From contig NZ_JAAEAH010000001.1 of assembly GCF_010998615.1 (NCBI RefSeq), positions 1 through 64,000 on the forward strand: a stretch of DNA of 64,000 bases. Reading direction: 5' to 3'. The DNA is from Myxococcus sp. CA023. GTDB lineage: Bacteria; Myxococcota; Myxococcia; Myxococcales; Myxococcaceae. The translations under genes were made by a program, and so were the position numbers. Position 1 is the first letter of the stretch. Every line of letters begins with the position of its first letter. Of this stretch, positions 8,202-17,300 are shown piece after piece. The notes below the pieces were generated by a model. The model was given only the letters and a program-made list of their open reading frames with translations, had not been told where the DNA came from and ran no database searches.

Positions 8202-10349
8202 ATGTCATTGAGCCCGGAGCTTCTTGCGTTTGCCAGTAAGTTCCACGTTGAAATCGTTTCCCTTGCCCGAGGAGAGATGTCGGGTCACGCGAGTGTATCG
8301 CAGGCGGCGGAGTTCAAGGAGAACGCCTTCACCGAGCGGGTGGTGGACATCATCGCGGAAGCCGGTGCCATTGCTGGTGGGCATACCTGCTACTTCCGCA
8401 AGGAACTCGGGAACCGCCATCTCAAGGCGAACGGTTACAACGTGGGGGACGACGAGGAGCATCTCGACATCATCATCAGTATCTACAGAGATACTCCCGT
8501 TCCGCCGACTCTGCGCATGACAGAGGTCTATCAGGCTATCCAGCGTGCCTTGAATTTCGTCAGTGCGGCCGCGGCTGACCTCTCGAGCAAGATGGAACAG
8601 GCCCACCCTGCCTACGACATGGCGGAGCGGGTCAGGGAGGTCTTCTCTAAAGGCAGTGTGCAGCGTGTGAACGTGATCGTGCTCACGGATTGTGTGGTGC
8701 GTGAGCACCAACTGCAGAAGCCGCTGAAGATTAGCAATCAATCCCGGATCGATGTTCGTGCGGATATCTGGGACATCGAGCGTCTGTATCGGAGCATGAG
8801 TTCGGGGCACGTCCGCGAGACGATCGATATCGACTTTGGCGAATTCGAGCGCACCATCCCCTGTCTGCCGGTTCCAATCTCCGAAGGCGAATACGGAGCC
8901 TACCTCGCCGTGGTTCCGGGGGAGGTTCTCTACAAGCTGTACGACGAATACGGTGAGCGGCTCCTCGAACTCAACGTTCGCTCCTTCCTCCAGGCTCGTG
9001 GCAAGATCAACCGCGGCATTCGTGACACGCTGCTCAAGGAGCCTCAGCTCTTCTTCGCCTACAACAACGGTATCACAGCGGTGGCGGAGGACGTGAAGAC
9101 GAAGTTGCTCCCGGACGGGACGACGGCTCTTGTTTGGATCAGGGGGTTGCAGATCGTCAACGGTGGCCAGACGACGGCCTCCATCCATCGTGCTGGAAAG
9201 AAGGACCAGGCGGAACTCTCTCGGGTCTTCGTACAGATGAAGCTCTCACAGGTGCGCTCGGTGCATCTTGAGACACTCGTTCCGCGCATCTCCCTGTATG
9301 CGAACAGCCAGAACAAGGTAAACGAGGCCGATTTCTCCGCGAACGATTTGTTCCATCAGAAGTTGGAGAGCCTCTCGCGTACGATTTGGGCACCAGGCGA
9401 GCAGAGCCGCTGGTTCTACGAGCGCGCGCGCGGTCAATACCAGGTAGCCCGCGGGAAGGCCTCTACACCCGCCAAGCAGCGACAATTCGACAGCATCCAT
9501 CCGGCATCACAGATGTTCACGAAGACGGATCTTGCGGTCTTTGAGCACAGTTGGGGTCAACGGCCCGACCTGGTCAGCAAGGGATCCCAGAAAAACTTCG
9601 TGGAGTTCATTCTCTTGTTCAAAGCGCAGCAGCCCGATTTCATCCCGGACGAGCAGTACTTCACCCAGCTCGTAGCTAAGGCAATCATCTTCCGTAAGGT
9701 CCAGGCGCTTGCACGTGAAGCCAGGATTGGCGCGTACAGAGCGAACATCGTTACTTACTCGGTGGCGTATCTTGCATCACGAGTCGGTGCGCGCTTGGAC
9801 CTTGCCGAAATCTGGCGAGCGCAGAAGCTGACGCCTCAGCTGGAGGCGGCGCTTCGTGGGCTGCTGATGCCCATTGAAGAAGCCATCAAGCGAACAGCTG
9901 AGGGGCGGAACGTTACGGAGTGGTGCAAGAAGGCGGAGTGCTGGCACGCTATCAAGGCCATGAATTTTCCCGTCCCGGCCAATGTGGCGGGCGCGTTGTC
10001 TGCTGTGCGTGCCGGTCGGAAGGGGGCCGTGAAGGAGGTGCAGGAGAACCTCCGGAAGGCAGCGTTACCCAAGCTTGCGGAAGCCGTGAATATCGCCCTG
10101 ATCAGCTTTGCCCGAGCGGGACAGAAGGGAGATGCGGCTTCGATTGCGGACGCAATCACGAAGACACTCGCACCAGGGGGGCTTGAGGTTATCAACAACG
10201 TTCCATCCGGAGGAGTTCTCTGGGTTGTGGGTGGTATGGAACTTTCATCGATTATGAGGGAGGTGCGTGAGCATGGGCTTCGCGCCGAGTTTCGCGAAGG
10301 TGGAGGCAGGGCAACCGAGCACCGCCCTGCGTGGTACATTACCTGCTGA
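8202..10349 (+). CDS. AIPR-family (abortive infection phage resistance) protein
   Basis: A 715-residue protein of the AIPR family, named after abortive-infection phage-resistance genes. The conserved block FFAYNNGITAVAEDV (near residue 284) followed by QIVNGGQTTASIHRA (near 318) is the recognisable signature. The biochemical activity of the family is not settled. The ATG at 8202 is two bases after the preceding stop and has GGGAAG upstream; the longer frame (from 8142) runs through the previous gene. It closes the operon GHKL ATPase - Z1 - PD-(D/E)XK - AIPR, a recurrent defence neighbourhood often accompanied by a C5 methylase and Vsr, as here. The gene appears intact. Confidence 0.88.
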   Translation: MSLSPELLAFASKFHVEIVSLARGEMSGHASVSQAAEFKENAFTERVVDIIAEAGAIAGGHTCYFRKELGNRHLKANGYNVGDDEEHLDIIISIYRDTPVPPTLRMTEVYQAIQRALNFVSAAAADLSSKMEQAHPAYDMAERVREVFSKGSVQRVNVIVLTDCVVREHQLQKPLKISNQSRIDVRADIWDIERLYRSMSSGHVRETIDIDFGEFERTIPCLPVPISEGEYGAYLAVVPGEVLYKLYDEYGERLLELNVRSFLQARGKINRGIRDTLLKEPQLFFAYNNGITAVAEDVKTKLLPDGTTALVWIRGLQIVNGGQTTASIHRAGKKDQAELSRVFVQMKLSQVRSVHLETLVPRISLYANSQNKVNEADFSANDLFHQKLESLSRTIWAPGEQSRWFYERARGQYQVARGKASTPAKQRQFDSIHPASQMFTKTDLAVFEHSWGQRPDLVSKGSQKNFVEFILLFKAQQPDFIPDEQYFTQLVAKAIIFRKVQALAREARIGAYRANIVTYSVAYLASRVGARLDLAEIWRAQKLTPQLEAALRGLLMPIEEAIKRTAEGRNVTEWCKKAECWHAIKAMNFPVPANVAGALSAVRAGRKGAVKEVQENLRKAALPKLAEAVNIALISFARAGQKGDAASIADAITKTLAPGGLEVINNVPSGGVLWVVGGMELSSIMREVREHGLRAEFREGGGRATEHRPAWYITC

Positions 10350-10362
10350 GAACGGATGCTAC

Positions 10363-10401
10363 GGGTTCTGGGGTACTGAATCGGGGACAGCTGGATAACT
10401 C
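10363..10401 (+). repeat. Short repeat X, copy 1 (39 bp)
   Basis: The 39 bases here match 22,963-22,999 in the same orientation, with four substitutions and a 2-base gap; the core is ctggggtactg. It lies 13 bases after the AIPR stop, i.e. at the end of defence block 1. The other copy lies between a helix-turn-helix gene remnant and the tRNA-Pro attachment copy at the end of defence block 2. The repeat probably derives from the excisionase/att region of related integrative elements (inference). Confidence 0.6.
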
Positions 10402-10468
10402 TGGACTCCGTCGCCACCTTCATCATGACTCGTCGCAATGCGTGTGCTTGCCGAGCGCTGCGATCACG

Positions 10469-10797
10469 CGACTACATGTCCAGGGGGCTCGGCAGGTACT
10501 CACGATAATCGGGGACCTGATGCTCCAGGAATTAGGACCCGTGCTGACCTTCGAGGGGGCTACCAATAGCGAACGTATCAAGACCTACGTTCGCGAGGAG
10601 ATGCTCCTCGTCCTCAAGTCGCACGACGTCGTTGTCTTGGACAACCTCAGCGTCCACCACCGGCCCCCGCGGTCGAGACGCTCATTCGCAGCCGCGAGGC
10701 TCTCGTAGGTCTTTGGGCCACTGCTGGTTGGGATTCAATACCACTCGTGCTGGTTTCCGCCCACTGAGAGAGTCGTTGAACAAATCAGGAATCCTTT
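10469..10797 (+). pseudogene. IS630-family transposase remnant (frameshifted)
   Basis: The plus strand encodes pieces of an IS630-type DDE transposase spread over more than one frame. These are GARQVLTIIGDLMLQELG and FEGATNSERIKTYVRE, then the hallmark VVVLDNLSVHH (10,620s), then VETLIRSREALV in another frame. Finally QYHSCWFPPTERVVEQIR corresponds to the usual PYSPDFNPIE motif with its catalytic Glu. The N-terminal half and the terminal inverted repeats are missing and there are frameshifts, so it is inactive. It sits between the AIPR gene and the type IV endonuclease gene and marks old insertion activity in the island. Confidence 0.8.
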
Positions 10798-10816
10798 TGG
10801 AATCTATCCTTCACTC

Positions 10817-11977
10817 TCAAGGGAATTGGGTTTTCAACCAGGTCAGCACTTGATCGCGGGTGCTAAACCCGTTGCGCCTCAATACTTCCACAATGTCGCG
10901 CCCAGCCATGATGATAATGGGGTGTCCATCATCCATGATCTCCTGGTATGCCTGATTATGAACATAGGACGTTGTCGCCAATATGCCGAACTGGCGATGT
11001 CGCAATCGTGAGATGATCCGCGAAATTTCACGAACGCCAACGGAGTTGTTTTCAGCGTAACACTTGGCTTCGAGAGCGAAATCTACCAGGATAGAGGATT
11101 GCCCCTCGCCAATCTGGTACTTTCCAACGGCATCACGACCGCCATCACGAGATGGGCGTGTCAAGTCAATGCTAGGGACTCGACCAAGAGTCATTCGTGC
11201 TAGTTCTGCGGCACAAGCCTCAAAGGCAACGGGATTGGTAGAGAAGTAATTTCGAATATCGGCGAGAATCTGGAGGTCGCTTTTAGAGTTTGGAAGTTGT
11301 TCTGTTTTTGAGCGGGTCTGACGGGAGCGCTCTGCGCGCAGCGGGGTGTGCTTTCCTGTGTTGACCCACTGTTGCCAATGCTTTGGTGCAGCCGCATAGA
11401 TGTCACCACCATGCCGGATAACGTTCAACCACTCGCGAGTGAGATGTGGTACATCAAGGATGGTGAACTTAGCGCGATAGTTTTGGAATCGTTGGCCATT
11501 CGCTATTTTCCATACTGCCACTAAATCCTCATTTTGAGAAAGTCCATCTGCGCCTGGAACCGCTAGACCTCTAAAGGTAAGATCTCGAAACGTTGCGGTT
11601 CTGGTAAACACAAGGATCGGCGGGACGCCATGTCGTGCTCCGGTGTGAGCCGCATTGAATATTTTGCGAAGGAATTCATTGCCCCAGCGTGGCGTTTCAT
11701 GTAGCTCTCGCCCAGGTCGTTTATTGTCGCCAAAATAGGTGAAAATGCCGAGTGTCTGATCTAGCTCGTCAGGCCAGTCTGGATCTGATCCGGTGGAAGT
11801 TATGACGATTAGTCGCGGCTGGGCAATGGTTCCAAGATGTCGGAACCCACCCTGGTTGCTGACGCCAAGCAGGGCGGGAAGCGGGTCATCCCCGGCGTTT
11901 CCTCGTCGGCCGCCTTCGTAATGGGCGTCAACGAATAGTCCAGTTGTAGAAAATTCGCCACGACTGATTGCTTTCAT
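10817..11977 (-). CDS. Modification-dependent (type IV) restriction endonuclease, MspJI/AspBHI-like
   Basis: A 386-residue nuclease. The N-terminal half resembles the modified-cytosine recognition domain of the MspJI/AspBHI family, including TYFGDNKRPGRELHETP (near residue 90) and ILVFTRTATFRDLTF. The C-terminal Mrr-type catalytic domain carries GGRDAVGKYQ (near 278) and DFALEAKCYAEN (near 300), giving the Asp...Glu-X-Lys site. Such enzymes cut DNA containing 5-methyl- or hydroxymethyl-cytosine. The start at 11977 (MKAISRGEFSTTG) is preferred: the 97 residues of open frame upstream run antisense through the tRNA-derived repeat and look non-coding. It is a single-gene unit on the minus strand between an IS630 remnant and the left att copy. 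Its coexistence with a nearby C5 methylase is notable. Confidence 0.82.
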   Translation of the reverse strand: MKAISRGEFSTTGLFVDAHYEGGRRGNAGDDPLPALLGVSNQGGFRHLGTIAQPRLIVITSTGSDPDWPDELDQTLGIFTYFGDNKRPGRELHETPRWGNEFLRKIFNAAHTGARHGVPPILVFTRTATFRDLTFRGLAVPGADGLSQNEDLVAVWKIANGQRFQNYRAKFTILDVPHLTREWLNVIRHGGDIYAAAPKHWQQWVNTGKHTPLRAERSRQTRSKTEQLPNSKSDLQILADIRNYFSTNPVAFEACAAELARMTLGRVPSIDLTRPSRDGGRDAVGKYQIGEGQSSILVDFALEAKCYAENNSVGVREISRIISRLRHRQFGILATTSYVHNQAYQEIMDDGHPIIIMAGRDIVEVLRRNGFSTRDQVLTWLKTQFP

Positions 11978-12053
11978 GTCAACGCATCTCGCAGGAAATG
12001 GAAGCCGTGCGCTGAGTGCAATGGCATTCGGCATCTTGCCTGCGCCATTCCAG

Positions 12054-12171
12054 CCGCTGGACGGCTCCCGGGGGGGGCTTGTGGTGCAAGTGGTCGAAGG
12101 TCCAGATCGTGTCGCCACGACCATTGAAAGCCTTGGAGAACCGCGGGTTTCCCGTGAGCATCCAGGGCCTT
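12054..12171 (+). repeat. Degenerate attachment-site copy A (tRNA-Pro 3' end and terminator)
   Basis: These 118 bases align end to end with 23,048-23,163. Both begin ccgctggacggc and contain gtgcaagtggtc, gtcgcc-acgacca-type acceptor bases and a final ccagggcctt. In copy A the T-arm and the terminator stem are decayed (gaaggtccagatcgtgtc in place of acaggttcaaatcctgtc), so it no longer resembles a functional tRNA end. Together the two copies bracket the DISARM-like operon exactly, as expected for attL/attR of an integrated element. Copy A has drifted, which suggests an older or no longer used junction. Confidence 0.72.
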
Positions 12172-12452
12172 CACCTTTTGGGCGCTTGGACTCCAGCAGC
12201 AAGCCCGGCCCCTGCTCGTCGCGCTGTTCAAGTACATAAAGGTGTTCTGCAACCGAAGGTGCCGTCACTCTTCACTCGGCTGCGTCAGCTCCGAGGAGTA
12301 CGAGCGCACGGTTGAGGTGCAACGGTGAGCTCTCGTACAGGGTGGGGCTGTCGCGTCCGTTGGTTGAAGTACTGGCGCAATCCAGGCTCGGGGAAAGGGC
12401 TGTCCCAGCCCTTGAATGCACCGAGAAGAAGCGCCTGCGGGAAGTCATCGCC
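12172..12452. other. Non-coding or remnant spacer between att copy A and drmB
   Basis: About 280 bases lie between the degenerate att copy and the drmB stop codon. Short open frames exist on both strands, but none has a start with a ribosome site or a recognisable domain. One minus-strand reading just after drmB (AFKGWDSPFPEPGLRQYF) looks protein-like and may be a scrap of a lost downstream gene. The position is where drmC would be expected in a canonical DISARM operon, but I cannot identify a phospholipase-D motif. Confidence 0.35.
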
Positions 12453-14366
12453 TCATGTGCCCCAGAAGAATCCGATGTCTCGCTGGGAGGGAACGCCGAC
12501 GACAAGCCCGCGATCCAGGAAGCGGTTGAACTGCTCGCAGGCTGTTTCAGGAACCAATCCGCACGCATGGCAGGCGGCTAGGTTGCACGAATCCGGGCCC
12601 TGCCCACCGGCCTCGCCCATCTCCATACAAACCGGGTCGGCAGAGCACCAGTCAGCCCCCTCGAGCGCTCGACGGATGACGGCTTCCAGACGGCCCGGTT
12701 TCCCCATTCGCACCAGCCCGCCCATAGTTCCATCTGCATCACCGGCCGCCGTGTAGATGAGCAGGCCCGCCATTCGTGCGGTTTCATTTGAGGAGACATA
12801 GAGGCGCTCCTTGAGTGAGGCGGAACTGTAGCCACATTCGAACGTCAGCCGGTTCATGAGGAGATGGGCGAAGGTGTGCACGAGCAAAAAACGGGCGGAG
12901 AGCTGGGTCTGCCCCCCCCAACCGCGTTCCGCCAGTGCGCCATAGGCCTTGCCGAGCCGATTGGCTCGCCTGTGGGCGGCATCCTCCTTGCGCTCCCACT
13001 TCTGGAGGAGCTCCTCGTTCAGGCTCAGGAAGATTCCCTCTCCGAAGACTGTGTAGGCCGGAAGCCATTCCTCCGAGGGGGGGAGTGGTCTGCGACGCAA
13101 CTGGGCCTTCTGCTGTTGACGGCTGAGGGTGTTGTTCCCCGGCTTCACACGTGTGAAGCCGTAGAGTGCCCGGGTCTCCCGGAGGCGGTCGATCAGGCTC
13201 ACGGACGAAAAAAATCGCGAGAACGGCTGCCCCAAGAGAGGCTCGGTGTACTCGGAGGCAGGAACCACCTTCACCCGGAGTTGCTCGCGATCCTGTGGGG
13301 CGCTCAGGACCTCGAACTCCTCCCGCCGGAACATCACCGGGTCGTCGGTATCCTCTGCTTTCGCCTGCTCACTGCCGTCGTCTGATGAGAGCGCCGCGTT
13401 GATCTGCTCATCGCTGTACCTGGCTAGCTCCTTGTCCCACTTCTTGCGCAGGGTCTGGACATTCAATGCGTCAAAACTCCTGAGGGTCGTAATGGCAGTG
13501 GCCCGCACAGGCGAGGAGAGGAAATCGACGAGCTCGGCAGGAGCTGTCTCGCTCGCCGCGGGGGGAAGGTAGATGGCGCTCGCAATGCTGGCGAAGTACA
13601 GGTTGCTCGCGTTGAGGAGGGTGCCTTGAAGGTGTCTCTTGCAGTTCTCAGCGGCCCCCGCGCCGAGCCAGGGGCGCTGACCTGTGCACAGGTAGAGCGC
13701 ACCCGAGGCATCCAGCTTCCGCGTGAGGGCTGTCACCGTCTGGCCTTCCTCGCCCGTCTCCGCATCCATGGTGTCCGAGAGATTTCGCTTCCGGCCACAT
13801 GCGCATTCGACGGTGATCGCGGCCAACGAGGCGCCAGCCCCTCCTGTCATGCGGAGCTTCCCTTCGCACGTAGGGGAGACATCCCGGTGAACCCACTCGC
13901 GCCAGGGAAAGTCCTGCAGGTGTCCCCCCTCGCACATTGCGGCGAAGCGCACCTGAAAGATCCGGCGGGCCCGGCCACGCTCCTGGCGGCACCTCCCAGC
14001 GCAATACTGGGTTCCCTTGGCGGCCATCGAGACCTCCACCATCTCGCCGCAGTCATTGCAGACGTGCCACCGGGGGAAGCGCAGGAAATGGACCTTGAGC
14101 CCGACATTTCGATTCTCGGAGCCTGCCTGGTAGGGGCGGTAATCGGGTGGGGTGTAGAGTCTCTCCACGCTCAGAAGCTTCCGAAGCCGCGGCTCGTCTA
14201 CCTCGAACTCAGTGGCATCGACCCCTTCTTTCGGGTCGACGCTGTCGGAGCGCTCGAACCAGTGGTCGATACCCGCGCAGATGACGGAGGTACCGCCCTT
14301 GATGACGGTAATGGCCCCGACGCCCGATGGTGTGATCAGCTGCGCCCTGCGGACATAGTCACTCAT
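12453..14366 (-). CDS. drmB: DrmB-like DISARM protein (DUF1998)
   Basis: A 637-residue protein matching the DUF1998-containing DrmB component of DISARM. The N-terminal part has a Cys-rich putative zinc site (HVCNDCGEM with CAGRC near residues 110-130). The C-terminal DUF1998 region shows VHTFAHLLMNRLTFECGYS (near 510), then CSADPVCMEM and CNLAACHACG. The start at 14366 is chosen because it overlaps the end of drmA by 8 bases (ATG inside GATGAGTGA), indicating translational coupling. The 90-residue upstream extension only shadows drmA. In known DISARM, DrmA and DrmB form the core complex acting on incoming DNA. Here it is the last gene of a five-gene minus-strand operon and is followed by the degenerate att copy rather than by drmC. 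Confidence 0.88.
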   Translation of the reverse strand: MSDYVRRAQLITPSGVGAITVIKGGTSVICAGIDHWFERSDSVDPKEGVDATEFEVDEPRLRKLLSVERLYTPPDYRPYQAGSENRNVGLKVHFLRFPRWHVCNDCGEMVEVSMAAKGTQYCAGRCRQERGRARRIFQVRFAAMCEGGHLQDFPWREWVHRDVSPTCEGKLRMTGGAGASLAAITVECACGRKRNLSDTMDAETGEEGQTVTALTRKLDASGALYLCTGQRPWLGAGAAENCKRHLQGTLLNASNLYFASIASAIYLPPAASETAPAELVDFLSSPVRATAITTLRSFDALNVQTLRKKWDKELARYSDEQINAALSSDDGSEQAKAEDTDDPVMFRREEFEVLSAPQDREQLRVKVVPASEYTEPLLGQPFSRFFSSVSLIDRLRETRALYGFTRVKPGNNTLSRQQQKAQLRRRPLPPSEEWLPAYTVFGEGIFLSLNEELLQKWERKEDAAHRRANRLGKAYGALAERGWGGQTQLSARFLLVHTFAHLLMNRLTFECGYSSASLKERLYVSSNETARMAGLLIYTAAGDADGTMGGLVRMGKPGRLEAVIRRALEGADWCSADPVCMEMGEAGGQGPDSCNLAACHACGLVPETACEQFNRFLDRGLVVGVPSQRDIGFFWGT

Positions 14367-17300
14367 CAGTACGGACCTCCGCACCCGAGGCGCTGGCCGG
14401 TGCCTCCAGGAACCTGGAGGAGATCTCCACCTGGCACTCCGCGTCGACGTTACGCATGGAGGAGGGTGTGACCCAGGACCGCTCGACGAAATCCTGCGGA
14501 GCGTACTTCCCAGGCCACCGAAGGAGCGGCGGGTCCTCCTCCACACCCCAACTGTTCCAGAGAGAGGGCGACCACCTCTCCCATTCGGTGATGCGTTTCT
14601 GGAAGATGGCGTCCACGGTCTGTACCTCGGAGCCATCCACCAGCCCGGCTCGCGCGAGCGTGATGTCGCGAAGCTTCTCGAGGAGTGCGTAGGGAACCTT
14701 CGAGGGAGTCTCGATCTGTCTCATGTCTCCGGTCTGGCGCACGTAGATGGCCATGATTGCATGCAGCGCGCGGCTGAGCGCGGGCTGCGAGAAAGGAGTG
14801 ACGCTTGTCGGTTCCACCTGGGCGTACAGGCGCTCGTGGTAGGTGCGGAACTTCTCGAAGTGCGACCGATCGCGAGGCTTCGAGGCGCTGTAGATGGTCA
14901 CCACCAGCCCGGGCCGCTCCTGCCACTTGCGGCCCACTCGGCCCGTCACCTGGATGTACTGGGCCGTTGTCTTCGGTTGGCCGACCACGGCCATCAGCGA
15001 GAGGCGGTCGATATCCACGCCCACCTCGATGATATTCGAGGCCAGGCATGCGTCGACGGCGTGGCCCGGTCGGCCGGCCTCCACCTCGAGTGCCGACAGT
15101 GCGGAGGTCACCTCATCATTGGCCAGACGGCCTGTGAGCTCGATCAGCTTCCACAGTCGCCGTGCCCCCAGGGGCGTTCGCTCTGCGCGGCGCCGCAAGG
15201 CCTCCAGGTACCCCGGGATGTCCGAGTGGAACAGCGTGAGGGCGCCACCGAGCTCCCGAAGGCTGTTGTAGAACAGCAGGAGCGTCCACCATGGGTCGCG
15301 CTGATCCGGTGCATAGGCCAGGGGTTCCTGCAGGAGCGCCGAGAATGTACGGACCTGCGCGGTCTGCGAAGACCCGAGCGCTGGCGCATGGACTCCCACG
15401 TACACCCTGCCCCTCATAGGGCGGCCCTGAGCGTCGACAGCCACACGGGCGAAGAAGGAGTCGGAAGCGGTGAGACCGGGAGGAGGAAAGAGGCTGACAT
15501 CATTTCGGCCGAAGACGTCGCGAACCTGGTCGCGGTAGCGCCGGATCGTCGCGGTGGACGTCACTATCTTCGGAGGCACGCCGGGGCCATGACGGCGGTC
15601 CGTGCACAGCTCCTGGATGACGGTCTCATAGAGGCCCACCATGGAGCCCAGGGGACCCGAGATGAGGTGCAGCTCGTCCTGGAGGATCAGCCCCGGTGGG
15701 GAGACCTGTTGCGAGCCGTCCCTGCCACGCCCGAAGATGGCCCGCGCCTCGGGCCGGTAGGCGAGCATCGCGAACTTGTCGACCGTGCCGATGAGGAGCG
15801 ACACGGGGTTCGAGCCGGGTGACTGCTCGTAGATGTCTTCATCCACGAACTCCACGGGGAGCTTCTGATGAAAGTCGCAGAGGGGGTCCGGGCACCGAGC
15901 CACCACCGTCTCCACTCCGGTGTGGCTGGGGCGGGACTCATACCCGTGTACGGGATATTGCCGTCCGACCTTGCTTTCTCCGACTCCCAGCTCAGCTCGG
16001 CACCACGGGCACCTCTCGAGGACGACGATGTTGTCCTCACCGGCCTCACCGTTCTGTTGAAGATGGCGAAGCGCCTTCCGGGCGGCATCTCGCCGGTTCG
16101 GTGTTCCGCCAACCCAGATACCGATCGCAAAGTGCCGCTTTCCCAGGTGCCCAGGATCCTTTCGCCGCAGGTACTCCATCGCGCAGAGGAGCGCCGTCGC
16201 ACGCTGGAATTGCTGGCTGGTCAGCAGCCGGAGAGTGTACCGCATCAGCACATGAACCCCGGCATCCTCCGAAGCGTGCCCCTTGTCGACTGCGCGGAGC
16301 CGCCTGAGGAAGATCGCGAATGCAGTGAGCCCGAGATAGGCCTCGGTCTTTCCGCCTCCGGTGGGAAACCAGATGAGCTCAACCATCTTCCGCTCGGACG
16401 GTCCGAATTCTGAGGTGGACTCCAAGCTCATGAGGAGGAACGCAATCTGGAACGGCCGCCACCGGCCGCGGGACGCGGAAGGCTCGGGAAGAAGGACGGG
16501 CTCGATGGGGGAGCTCAGCTTCCAGCGCTTCTCCTTCTTGTCGTACTCGCGGCGGCGCACCTGCCGGCTTGCCGTACGAGCCTGCTGGAGGAGCATCGCG
16601 TAATTGGCGAGTTGGAAGGCCTTCAGCGCGAGCTTGTTACGCCGGAGGTATGCAAGGCCCCCCTTCATCCGTCGATGCGCATCCTTGCAGAGCGCCAGGT
16701 GGCGGGCCGCCGCTGGCTGGTGCCCGTTCAGGAGCTTCGCCGCCTCCTCCTGGGTAGCAATCCACCTGCCGTATAGCTCGACCACTTCTTCGAGCGAGGA
16801 GAACCCGTCGTCTCCAGGCTCCAGTCCCGCCAGCGGGGCCATTCGGACCTGCAACAGGGATCCATCCTGACGCTGGATGTCCGGAGTGACGCTCGGGGCT
16901 TCAAACGTCGGCAGGCACTCCGCACGGACCCATTCGACCCGGCTTGCCTGAGTGGAGGTCGCGCTCCACTCGGCGGCACACCCATGGCCCACTGCGAAGG
17001 TCTGGGCGTCGCGGTAGAGCATCGCGATCTCCTGCTCCTCCTCATCCATCAGCTCTGCGGGAGCCTGCGGATACGGCGCGATGAGCGCACTCGGGCCAGA
17101 GTCGCTTCGCAGCGTCACCGTGAATGCAGACTGGAAGAGGCATGCCTCGTCAGGAGCACCATCGACCAACTTGCGGTTGATCAGACAGACGGTGACGAGA
17201 AAGAGGCGCGAGTCCGAACCCGCACCCACAAAAGGCCGGCAGAGCGTCTCGACGCACAGCTCGGGCCCTGCGGATGAGGTGACGTGGCGCTTTCCTGGAA

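Noticed and set aside
11978-12268. 97-residue N-terminal extension of the type IV endonuclease
   Set aside because: It runs antisense through the tRNA-derived repeat and lacks protein-like composition.
12172-12452. drmC (phospholipase D) remnant
   Set aside because: A short protein-like reading exists but no HxK motif or other PLD signature can be found, so I leave it unassigned.
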